Assembly: GCA_030068075.1 (NCBI GenBank) | Contig: CM057830.1 | Location: forward strand, 27,622,247 to 27,686,246 | Direction: 5' to 3' | Source of the DNA: Paguma larvata | Taxonomy: Eukaryota > Chordata > Mammalia > Carnivora > Viverridae | Length of the DNA stretch: 64,000 nucleotides | Part shown: positions 13,208-23,464 of the stretch, piece by piece | Layout: every line of letters starts with the position of its first letter | Numbering within the stretch: position 1 is the stretch's first letter | Translations under genes and position numbers: made by a program | Notes under the pieces: generated by a model | Database searches by the model: none | Told to the model about the DNA's origin: nothing | What the model saw: only the letters and a program-made list of their open reading frames with translations

Positions 13208-13351
13208 GCACCCAAATATATAAAACAATTAGTAACAAACATAAAAAAAACTCATTGATAATAATATAACAATAGTAGGGAACTTTAACACTCCACTTAC
13301 AGCAACGGGCAAATTATCTAAACAGAAAACCAACAAGAAAACAATGACTTT

Positions 13352-13570
13352 ACGGGGTGCCTGGGTGGCTCAGTCGGTTAAGCGGCCGACTTCAACTCAG
13401 GTCATGATCTTACAGTCTGTGAGTTTGAGCCCCACATCGGGTTCTGTGCTGATGGCTCAGAGGCTGGAGCCTTCTTTGGATTCTGTGTCTGCCTCTCTCT
13501 CTGTCCTTCCCCTGCTCACACTCTGTCTCTCTGTCTCTCAAAAATAAATAAACGTTAAAAAAAAAAAAAA
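13352..13570 (+). mobile_element. Feline SINE, sense, inside L1 ORF2
   Basis: A full-length sense SINE with the head 'ggggtgcctgggtggctcag', a CT-rich body and a poly(A) tail of about 15 A. The duplication 'agaaaacaatg(a/g)cttt' lies at 13336-13351 and 13571-13586, inside the older L1 ORF2 sequence. The good match to the typical sequence and the long A-tail suggest a fairly recent insertion. Confidence 0.95.
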
Positions 13571-13667
13571 AGAAAACAATGGCTTTGAATGACACACTGG
13601 ATCAGATGGACTTAACAGATATACTCAGAAAACTTCATCCTAAAGCAACAGAACACACATTAATTTT

Positions 13668-14196
13668 TTTTTAATTTCTTTTTTAATATTTATTTGTTTT
13701 TTTTAATTTTATAATAGTTTATTTTCAAATTGGTTTACATATAACACCCAGTGTTCATCCCAACATGTGCCCTTTTTAATGCCCATCACCCCCTCTCCCC
13801 CCTCCCTCACCCCCCTCACCCTCAGTTTTTTCTTAGTCTTTGAGAGTCTCTTATGTTTTATCTCCCTCCCTCTCTGTGTCTTTTTTTCCTTTCCCCTCTT
13901 CCCCTCCCCCTGGTTTTTGCTTAGTCTCACAAAGTCCATCTATTCATGGAAACATATGGTATCTGTCTTTCTGACTGACTTATTTCACTTAACATAATAC
14001 CCTCCAGTTCCATCCATGTTGCTACACATAGCCAGATTTCATTTTTTCTCATTGCCACATAGTAGTCCATTGTATATAAGTACCATAACTTCTTTATCCA
14101 TTCGTCAGTTGATGGGCACTTGGTCTCTTTCCATGATTTGGCTATTGTCGAAAGGAAAAAGCCTCTTTGACCTAAGATGCACAAATTTCTTACTCG
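13668..14196 (-). mobile_element. Young L1 with 5' inversion, nested in the older L1
   Basis: Positions 13668 to about 14155 are antisense and match the complement of the 3' end of the young L1 at 50112-50563. Positions about 14153-14196 are sense and match that L1 at about 49450-49499 ('cctctttgacctaag...'). This head-inverted arrangement is the twin-priming signature. About 0.6 kb of ORF2 between the two pieces is missing. The target-site duplication 'acacacattaatttt' (15 bp) is at 13653-13667 and 14197-14211. The T-rich start (13668-13720) is the complement of an interrupted A-tail. Confidence 0.92.
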
Positions 14197-14818
14197 ACAC
14201 ACATTAATTTTGAGAGAACATAGAACATTCTCCAGAATAGATCACATGCTCGGTCACAAAACTGGCCTCAACAAACACAAAAAGATTGAGATCATGCCAT
14301 GCATATTTTCAGAACACAACACTATGAAACTTGAAGCCAACCACAAGAAAAAAGTGGAAAGACCACAAATACATGGAGGGAGCTTAAAGAACATTTTACT
14401 AAAGAATGAATGGGTTAACCTGGAAATTAAAGAAGGAATAAAATGATACATGGAAGCAAATGAAAATGAAAACACAACAGTCCAAAATCTTTGGGATGCA
14501 GAAAAAGCAGTCTGAAGAGGGAAATATATAGTAATACAGGTCTACCTCAAGAAGCAAGAATAATCTCAAATGCACGACCAAAACATATACCTAAAGGAGT
14601 TAGAAAAAGAACAGCAAATAAAACCTAAAGCCAGCAGAAGAAGGGAAGTAATAAAGATTAGAGCAGAAATAAATGATACAGAAACAAACAAACAAACGAA
14701 AAGAGTAGAAAAGGTCAATGAAACTAGGAGCTGGTTCTTTGAGAGATTTAATAAAATAGATAAATCCCTAGACAGAGAAAAGAGAAAGGACCAAAACAAA
14801 ATCACAAATGAGAGAGGA

Positions 14819-15010
14819 GCCTGGGTGTTAAGCTTCTGACTCTTGATTTCAGCTCAGGTCATTATCTTATGGTTCATGTGATCAAGCCCTATGTCAGCCT
14901 CTGTGCTGCCAGCATGGAGCTTGCTTGAGATTCTCTCTCTCCCTCTCTGTGCCCCTCCCCTGCTTGCTCTCTCTCTCTCTTTCTCCTTCTCAAAATAAAT
15001 AAACTTTGAA
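14819..15010 (+). mobile_element. Feline SINE, sense, with a deletion in the tRNA-like head
   Basis: The head reads 'gcctgggtgttaagcttctgac', so about 15 bp covering 'ggctcagtcggt' are absent and the A-box-like promoter is disrupted. The CT-rich body and aaataaataaac tail are present. A 20-bp target-site duplication with one mismatch lies at 14799-14818 and 15011-15030, inside older L1 ORF2. Confidence 0.93.
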
Positions 15011-15622
15011 AAATCACAAACGAGAGAGGAGAAATAACAACAAACACCACAGAAACACAAACAATTCTAAGAGAATATTTTGAAAAATTATATGCCAACA
15101 AATTGAGCAATCTATAAGAAATGGATAAATTCCTAGGTCCATATAAACTACCAAAACTGAAATAGGAAGATATAGATAATTTGAACAAACCAATAACAAG
15201 CAAAGAAGTTGAATCAGTAATCAAAAAACTCCCAACAAACAAAAGTCCAGGGCCAGATGGCTTCGAAGGTGAATTCTAGCAAACATTTAAAGAGCTAATA
15301 CCTATTCTCAAACTGTTCCAAAAAAGAGAAATGGAAGGAAAATTTCCAAACTCAATATATGAGGCCAGCATTATCTTGATTCTAAAACCAGATAAAGACC
15401 CCACTATAAAGGAGAATGACAGGCCAATATCTCTGATGAACATGGACGCAAAAATTCTCAACAAGACCCTAGCAAATCAAATCCAACAGTACGTTAAAAG
15501 AATTATTCAATACAATCAAGTGGGACTTATTCCTGGACTACAAGGGTGGTTCAGTATTTGCAATAGCAATACAGTCAACGTGATATAACACATTAATAAA
15601 AGAAAGGATAAGAATCATATGA

Positions 15623-18130
15623 GCCACATTCATTCCTAACTACTTGTCATGAAAGCTTTCCTAATGGTTCACAACTCTATCCTACTTGCTAACTTTGCTT
15701 CCAAGTTAGTCTGGTCTCCAGACCTATGTTTTTCACCACTACCATGTTTGACCTTGTCTTGACACAGCCACAAGTTGGCTGGAAAAACATTTTGAAACAA
15801 TAAGGAATTGAAGAAGTAAGAAACTTTATTTTTTATAGTATTTTTATTTAGAGCTTTCTGCTCAACTTACATTCCCCAACAAAGTATTGGTCTTGAATTA
15901 TGTGTTTTTTTAATTAAAATCTAGATCCATTATTAATTTTCACTATGGTAAATATGCACATTTTATTTTGTGAGATAGTTCACAATTAGGCCTAAGACCT
16001 CACTTTTAATTTTTATGTCACCTGTCTATGTGGTAATGGGCAAAGCATTTAATATCTCGAAGTGTTGTATCCCTAGATATATATCTATAGATTTTATGTG
16101 ACTATCAGATACAATAGTATATGTAAACATCTTTGAAAAATGCGAAGCATAACATCCTGTGGGTTTGCATTAGATGTGAGTTTTATTACTACAATTGGTA
16201 TTGGTCTGATTGTTAGCAAAAAAAAACTCATCTCAGAACTTTGACTATTAGGTAAATGTATACCGTTTGGATCCTGCGTTCCCACGCTCTTTATCCAATA
16301 ATAGGAAAAAGATGTAAGCTTTCACAAGCTACTGGTGTTTGAAAGTAGAGCACTGCAGTATTCTATTGTTTTAATAATGCCTATCTTGCCTGAAACATTA
16401 AGAAAACAATTTGAATCTCCTAGTAGAGCATTTCTATCAATCTGTACTTATCTTGCCACCTAGTGTTGTATGTCTGAATAGCAGTGTTCTCACAGTGAGT
16501 TTTAAATCAGCTAATTACTACATTTGCTTTCATTTGGGGAATTTTCTCCACGCTATCACAATTCTATGTTTTCTTGAATGTTTTTGCTATTTTTTTCAAA
16601 TTAAATATAAATTTAGGGGTGCTCAATATTTCAGGGAGAAGTATTTGACAATGTGTTGGGGATGACTTTAGAAGTATCATTTGTTTAGCACTTCGATAAT
16701 ACAGAACAAAAGACAGTACAGAAAATATTCTAAATTATCCCTCCAATATATAACAATTGGTATATAGAGGAATGACAACATTGCTATTAAGATTTTCAGG
16801 TGCTTTCATTGATATCGATTAAATCTCCTACAAGTCACATCTGTGCTTATATTTTTTACAGTGTCAACACTTCCTATTTTGACCTCTTTTAGAAGTCTAT
16901 AGATGTATGGCCATTAAATATTAAACCAACCAATTCAGCTATTTGCGAGGAGGGGGGATTTTACCTACAGGCAAAGATTTCCTCTGAAAATGTGAGAAAA
17001 TTAAACATAGAAATAAGAGATGGGATTAAAACAAAAATGGAAAGCAAGGTGATAAGACTGTGATGATAACAGGAGCACCTTGTAAAAGGTCAGACAGTCA
17101 TGGCCAAGAGGAATAAATTGTAAGACAAGAACCAAAGCAGTTACATTAAGATTTCTACTAATAGACATGTTTTCCTGTAAGAGCTTTCTTTATGAGAAAC
17201 AAAAACAACAGAGAAAACACTGTGATAAACAAACAGAAAAGTCACTGAATACATTATGTTAAACATATGAGATATATTCTTAAAAATGTGGGGACTAAAA
17301 CAAAGCATTTAAAGATGATAGGTAAGTACTCAACCAATGCAAGACATGAGTGAGACAATTCTTTATACGGCTTTACTTTATTAATATTTGTTAACACCAG
17401 ATGTTGTAATTTGTCCATCTCCATTTTATATGAGTGACTTTCCTGAGATTCCATATGGCTATTATTGGTAACTGGATTGAACCTAGGCATTGTGATTCAA
17501 AGGTGAACTTAAATCACCATGTCACTTGCCCCTGACTCCATTGTGTGATTATGTGTGTTTGTTTATGCGTGTTTTAAATTTTTCTTGCTTTTTCTTTTGC
17601 AGGAGATGTAGAAGTCTAGGGGTGTTGAATTTTCCAATATCCCTTATATGTCTAGTAAGCAATCCAGTTTTAGTTAGTGTCCTGGCCGATAATGTAAGAT
17701 TTAAATGCTTTGAACACAGGTATCTGTATGTATCCCTTATAAAGTCTTTAAGAATCACACAAACATGGCCAAAGAAATTACATTTGTAGAGGCATATAAA
17801 ATTAAAGGATTTATTATACTCAGAAGTCCTAAAGAATAGCATAGAATACCACACAGGGCATCATATGAGAGGAGCTCCAAGGGAACAGGCTCAATCAAGC
17901 AGGTGGGAGCCAAGGGAGAGTGAGGAGCAGTGGACAAGAGTTAGGGTGGAGTACACAAGCAAAAGGCATAGGGGATTTCATTGTTGAGTTTTCACTGGCA
18001 GCCACAAGGACGGGACAGCAAGAAGGGGAACTTATGGCAGAGACCAAACTTATCATACTGGTGCATATACTCACCCAGGTGGGGTGCTCACAGCTTCTTT
18101 GTGGGGATGTTGACACAGCAGAAGAAATAT
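15623..18130. other. Unassigned sequence
   Basis: No repeat or gene was recognised between the twin-primed L1 and the short SINE at 18171. Open frames at 16411-16665, 17526-17789 and 17920-18132 show no recognisable domain. Composition is AT-rich in the left part and closer to average near 17850-18120. Confidence 0.5.
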
Positions 18131-18170
18131 GAAGTTTTAAAATTTACTAGCAACAACAAAAGCAGGGGTG

Positions 18171-18280
18171 GGGGTGCCCCTGGCTGGCTCAGTTGGTGGA
18201 GTATGTGACTTTTGATCTTGGGGTTGTGAGTGTGAACCCCATATAGAGATTACTTAAAAATAAAATCTTTAAATTTCTTT
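18171..18280 (+). mobile_element. Older, shorter carnivore tRNA-derived SINE, sense
   Basis: The element has the tRNA-like head 'ggctggctcagttggtgga', a B-box-like region 'gttgtgagtgtgaacccc', and ends in 'agagattacttaaaaataaa'. It lacks the CT-rich body of the common feline SINE. This shorter architecture belongs to an older carnivore SINE subfamily. No clear target-site duplication was seen. Confidence 0.75.
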
Positions 18281-18369
18281 TAAAATAAAATTTATAATAC
18301 AGTATAATGCTATTATTTTTTGTAATTCCATAGCCAAATAGCAAATAGTATTCATAAATCTGGTGCAAT

Positions 18370-18415
18370 GAATGCTGTTGCTCAATAAATATTTATCGAG
18401 TGAATGAATTAATGG
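18370..18415 (+). repeat. Short L2 3'-end-like fragment
   Basis: The stretch 'ctcaataaatatttatcgag' followed by 'tgaatgaatt' resembles the LINE2 3' terminal sequence (…ctcaataaatgtttgttgaatgaatg). Only about 45 bp are convincing, so the call is weak. Confidence 0.45.
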
Positions 18416-18589
18416 GTAATGAAAGAAATTTTTAACTCTGATTCCCTGATCAAGGCTTTCATCTCCTCCACACCCAGAATCCTGCCCTTCATGTGTAACA
18501 CTCAAAACAAACAAATACCCCTTAATATAAACACTCTTTAATATTATCCTGATGTAAAAAAAAAAAAAAAGAAAATCAATGTTCCTGTT

Positions 18590-19070
18590 ATCAACTGCTA
18601 TATAACAAGCCATCCCAAAACTTATTTAATCATTGATCTTAAAAACCGATTATTTTTCATCAAGAGTCCGAGTTCACTGGTCTCACCGGGGTGGTCTTTG
18701 GGCCTGCATATGTGCTTGCTGGACAGGGGCTGGGAATGAAATAATCTGAAGCCTAAAGAGGGCTTGATGGCCAAGACGGCTCATTCAACATGACTGGCAG
18801 TTATTGGTAGCTGTCAACTGGGAGTAAAACTGATACTATGAAGTGTTGTATCTGTAAGTGTCCTCTCCACATAACTCAGGCTTTTCAAATCATGGTGACT
18901 GGGTTCTTAGGTTCTGGGAATATCAAGAGCATGCATTCTGAGAGACAAGGAGTGGAATAGGTCTAGGTGTATAATTTGGCACATCATAATTTATGCAATA
19001 TTCTATCAGGCAAAGTAGTCAGAGATTCAAAAGGAAAAGTAGTTTCCACCTCTCTTAAAGGTCTAAGAGG
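18590..19070 (+). repeat. Probable ancient interspersed repeat, family not assigned
   Basis: The start 'atcaactgctatataacaag' and later stretches (about 18770-18830 and 19030-19060) resemble a widespread old eutherian repeat with a 'ctgctgtaacaaaccacccc' type start. The match is diverged and I cannot name the family with confidence. No reading frame is present. Confidence 0.4.
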
Positions 19071-19149
19071 GAGCCACAGAAATCAGTTACCTCAATTTTC
19101 TTAAATCAACAACCATAAAATACTAATAAAAGGCATCTTATTACTGTTG

Positions 19150-19300
19150 TTGTTGTTATTTCCTATATTTTTCACTAATTCTTAAATCTTCACATAACCT
19201 TATGTTCTCATTTTGTACTTGAGGAAAGTGAGGATGAAAATAGTTTTGTAACTTCATAAAAGTCACACATTAAGAGCTCAAACACAGATATGCCTTGACA
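19150..19300 (-). repeat. MIR SINE fragment, antisense
   Basis: The order of 'cttcacataacc', 'ctcattttgtacttgagg', 'aaagtgagg' and 'gtcacacattaagagctc' follows the complement of the MIR core (atttaatcctcacaacaacc… cattttacagatgaggaaactgagg… gtcacacagctagtaag). It is diverged, as expected for this very old SINE. Confidence 0.6.
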
Positions 19301-19379
19301 ATTTATTTCATTATCCTTTTACTCTACCATGATATTTATTAAGATTCCCTGTGCCCTCTCACAACAAAGCTAAATTCTG

Positions 19380-19745
19380 GTGTTTCTAACATATCCATAA
19401 TCTGCCCTATTCCTGCCTATGCAATCTTACATCTCTCTGCTTCCTCCATACTGTCCTTCTCATACCTTTGTTCCCGTTACCTGGGATGCCCCCAACCTCA
19501 CCCCCCTCCAATCTACATCCTATGAACCATTTATGCTTTCTTCAGAGACCACCAATCCTTTCTCTGAATATCTCCCTGTATATGGCAGCCCATAATTACT
19601 TCCCCTACTATAGAGTTGAAGTACATTTTCTTTATGTAATGGTTCACAGACTTGTTTCCACATGTATTAGTTTTATCTTTCCAACTGTATTAAAATTTTT
19701 TGTGGCTATGATCTGTGTCACTAAGTCTTAATATTCTTTCGGAAT
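19380..19745 (+). repeat. L2 LINE 3' region, sense
   Basis: The text around 19465-19560 follows the L2 consensus order: 'cctttgttcccgttacctgg', 'gatgcccccaacc', 'tcttcagagaccaccaatcc'. The open frame at 19468-19731 is L2-derived sequence and is not a gene. The fragment is diverged and non-functional. Confidence 0.6.
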
Positions 19746-22488
19746 CCTCTGTAACTCCCACCCTCTAAGAATGGGACACCAGAGAACTGGCAATAAAGTA
19801 CACCATGGTGTGTAAGTCATGCTAGAGTCAGCTGGAGCCCCCCATACAAAAATTATCAATGGCAATATTAGTCAGAAATAACTAGTTTGACCGTAGTTAA
19901 GTCAATGTAGACTATATATTCATGCGAATTTTGTTCTGTGTTTACCCGTAGCGTTCTTAGCAAATTAGAGAGAAAAACCTATAGTGAAGTAGCCCAACAA
20001 AACAGCAGAGCTAGTGGCTATGTGCTGTGATTTCTAAATTTCCATTAAAGAACATTTTCCTTTCTCCTAGGTAGAGATTGAAATGTCTTTGATAGTATAA
20101 TTCATTCCACAATTAAGAATAAAGCTTAAGGCACAAGTTCACTAAAATTCCAAGATCTTTTCCAAAGCAAGTTCTGATCTGTTAAGGGTGAAAGGATAAG
20201 TTGCTGAGCATATTTTCAGGAAGGAGGTTTCTCAAGAAAGAAAAAAGAAAATGAGGAGACAAGTACACCTGTTTGCCTAGGGGGTTTTACCTGCTATTGT
20301 TTAACTTCCCAAAGGAGAAAAGAGGACATCCTAGGGCAACAATCCTGCATGAGTAAAATGAAGAAATTCCCCTGATAGCCTGCGGGGTACCAACCATCAG
20401 CTATCCCCTTCCATATCTTTCATACACGCACATAACCAATGTCTACAGGCTAGAGGTCTGTAAAATGCTGGCTTGAGCAATGGAAAGGGAATAATTCGGA
20501 ACAATATTTTACATCATCCTTCCTTGCACTACCCTCCTTATCACATACAATTACTAAATGCTTTCCTTAGTCAAATTTTCAAGTTAAAGTATAAATCAGC
20601 CAGGAGCCTTAACAAAATGAACTGATCAAGCTCCCCATGGCGTTAAGTCCTCAGGTAGAGATTTGGGGAAGTAGTTTAGCAGCCAGGCTAAGGAATATAG
20701 CCAGCCAGCTTGTCTTACCATTAACTTTATTTCCCTTCTTATCAGGAAAAGGTAATCTTGTTCAGCTGCTCATTTAGTCTTAATAAGCCAACATGAAAGC
20801 CCTAATGGGAATGCTAAAAAAACCTCATTTCTGAGAGTCAGATGATTTCTGGTTACCAGAGGCACAATTTTATACCTCCAATTGGCCAGGTATTTGACAT
20901 CTACTGGGGTGAGAAAAATGACTTTATAATGGGGAAATGAACAAATGTTTGGAGTTTGTTTTATTTGTCTTGAGAGTAATTATTACTAGAATTTGCTTGC
21001 CCCATTTTTGCCTGCCACACTGACAAATTTATTTCAAAGCTATAAAAAAAAAGTTACATGGAGTAAGGCATGTGGTTCTGCAAAGAAAATTATAGGCTTT
21101 TCAAATAATCTCTCTTGGCATCCCTATCTATTCCAATTCTAAAATACTTTTAGAATTAATCGGAACACTCTGAATATTTATAAACTATTTAAGGAATCTG
21201 ATATATCTAGGTTCTCCCAGAAAAACTATGCCCATGATCCTTAGGTTTGTTTTTTTGTTGTTGTTGTTGTGTTTTGTTTTGTTTTTAATTTTCATCCTTG
21301 CCCCACAATATGGCAGTGACTGGGATGCTACATGAAGCTTTTAAGCTTACAACATGTCACTACGTGACTGAGAGCACAGAAAAGAGGAAGATAATAGTTA
21401 TTCCTAATGTAGCCTGAATGGTAGAAGGTAGACACTGGTGCCCATCCTCTGTTTTGGCAATAATACGTCTCTGTCTTTGGCTTGAACAGAGCTGGAATGA
21501 CTGCAGATTTGGCCTCTGCACTCTGGTCAAGGAAGAATCAGAGACAGTGACTGCTATTGCCGCATGTGCTGTGCATGCATTTGCCTAAATCCATCTGTAG
21601 TGTTTACAGGAGAAAACATTGTGGATTCTTTCCCCAGCCAAGGAGGTAAAGAGGCCCATCTTCCCTCACATGAGAGCCACAAACAGAGCCAGGCAAGGTA
21701 GTCATTGCCATACATTAGGGAAAAATCCTCATCTATATCAGCTGTTGAACAAGTTGCCCAGGAAAGTAAGTTTTTGGCACCTGTTATACATTCCTACCCA
21801 TTTTTCAGGCACTTTGAAGAGTGTCGATTAAAAAATTGGATGGTTCACCCAATCTCATCTCCACTTGCTCTCCAGATAAGATGAGCAAGTCTCAGATAGA
21901 TTAGTGAAAGAGTCCAATGTTTAAGAAGCCTCTTCTCCCAAACAAAACAAACATACTTTTTAAATGAGTATATTAACTTTGAAAAATAATTTAAGAATAT
22001 AAAACAAGCATATTATCTTAATGAATTGCATCCATATTAATTTTGCTATTACCTCACATTCAAAGGAAATTCAAAATACCTTAACTGAATCTATGATATT
22101 ACCAAATATATAAATCTTTTATTAATTTTAAGACAGAGTTGCCTTAAAAATAGTAATGCAGATATCTTTTGCCACCTAGTTGACTACACATTTGGTTAGT
22201 ACCAGGAGAGGATAAGTAATTTCAGCCTTTCCAGCCATATATATATCCCAAAGTCTTGTAAATTCTCACCCTTAACTTTTTAAAATAATCAACATAATGA
22301 AATCCAAAGTTCTTTAGCACAGAGTCACCCATTCCAGTACCTGTTTATAATTTTCAAATGGAAAAATAGAAGCAAAATGATAATACCCAAAATAAGTTTA
22401 AAAAGCATCACTTCTGGTGATGTGTGTTCTTCAAATAATTGCACTTACTGACAGGAGTTATTTATTTATGCTTGAAATATCCTTGTAC
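19746..22488. other. Unassigned, relatively repeat-poor sequence
   Basis: About 2.7 kb without a recognisable transposable element, one of the least repeat-like parts of the window. The part at 20200-21650 is less AT-rich than its surroundings. A short (gtt)n/(gttt)n run lies near 21247-21285. No convincing exon was found; the 70-codon frame at 21619-21831 has no recognisable domain. Conserved non-coding function is possible but cannot be shown from one sequence. Confidence 0.5.
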
Positions 22489-22523
<35 letters not shown>

Positions 22524-22527
22524 TTTT
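22489..22527. repeat. (TTTA)n microsatellite
   Basis: About nine perfect copies of the tetranucleotide ttta. It is a simple tandem repeat likely to vary in length between individuals. Confidence 0.95.
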
Positions 22528-23200
22528 ACTTTTCAAACAAGATACTGAAGAAATAAAACAAAGAAGCTGGGAACCAAATTTAATACCAATCTGAAACACA
22601 CAGGTAAAACAACAGCAAAAATGTTCCATATTCCATAGTTGAGTCTAGAAAGAAGAAAGGATGAAATGCAGTGTACCAAGAATATATCTCAAAGAAGACA
22701 GTATTAAATATAAATGTGTATTGAGTCTACAAAAATGAAAACCTACATTTGATAGTAGAGACAGTAATTTTTAAGTTTGGTACACATCCTTAATATGCCA
22801 AAATTAACTTTCTAATAACTCTCATTTCCTTTCTGGAAGCTGGCCATGTCTTTATCCAGTTCTCCTGCCCTAAACTATGTGTAAAAATCATCCAAACAGA
22901 GAATTGAAAAGTATCAAAATGCTTAATAAAACTGCTATTTTCAAATGATGTCAAACAACTGTTTGAAAATTCTTATAATAAAATTACTAGATCTACCTAT
23001 GGTTTTTGTGTAAGAATAAAATAGTCTTAGAACATTTGGTAGTATAGAATCAGTTTTGGACTGAAATAGAAAAAAAAAAAAAAACAGTTACCAAGCTTTA
23101 TTGAAGACAGCAGAATTTTCCCATTCTTCAAGTTTTGGACTTTGATGCCAAGAAACCATTCATATAATTAATCATGGTCTGTTTCTATAGCATTCAGGAT
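22528..23200. other. Unassigned AT-rich sequence
   Basis: No gene or recognisable mobile element was found. A poly(A) run of about 16 lies near 23070-23085, without an identifiable element in front of it. Confidence 0.5.
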
Positions 23201-23217
23201 CTCTGAAATATCATTTT

Positions 23218-23447
23218 GTTTTATTATTTTATTTTATCTTAAAAAGATTTAATGTTTATTTATTTTTGAAGGAGACAGAGACAGAGTGTGAGCGGGGGAG
23301 GGGCAGAAAAGAGAGACACAGAATTCTAAGCAGACTCCAGGCTCCTAGCTGTCACCATAGAGCCCCACACAGGGCTGGAACTCAGGAGCTGTGAGATCAT
23401 GACCTGAGCTGAAGTCAGACACTTAACTGACTGAGCCACCCAGGCGC
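23218..23447 (-). mobile_element. Feline SINE, antisense
   Basis: A full-length antisense copy with the tail complement at 23245-23270 and the head complement 'tgagccacccaggcgcc' at the right end. The target-site duplication 'ctctgaaata(t/c)catttt' (17 bp, one mismatch) is at 23201-23217 and 23448-23464. Confidence 0.94.
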
Positions 23448-23464
23448 CTCTGAAATACCATTTT

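Larger units (their letters stand above)
11866..15622 (-). mobile_element. Carnivore L1 with 5' inversion (twin priming), later disrupted
   Basis: The 3' portion (11866 to about 12713) is antisense: 3' UTR, ORF2 C-terminus and a short mid-ORF2 piece. The 5' portion (about 12714-15622) is sense: end of ORF1, then the ORF2 endonuclease region and into the RT region. The sense part stops at '...atcatatga' (15622). The antisense part, complemented, begins 'tcctctcaatag'. These are adjacent in L1 ORF2, so the two parts are one element with an inverted 5' half on the minus strand. The 3' part also lacks about 1.5 kb of ORF2, joined at 12676/12677. No clean target-site duplication was found. Later insertions are SINEs at 13352 and 14819 and a young L1 at 13668. 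Confidence 0.85.

Noticed and set aside
13352..13425. tRNA-like heads with A- and B-box-like motifs as tRNA genes
   Set aside because: They are SINE heads derived from tRNA-Lys. They are followed by the CT-rich body and A-tail, flanked by target duplications, and lack an intact cloverleaf.
14889..15242. Minus-strand frames opposite L1 ORF2 (14889-15242, 49143-49499, 48261-48620)
   Set aside because: They are shadow frames on the antisense strand of L1 coding sequence. Similar peptides recur at every L1 copy.
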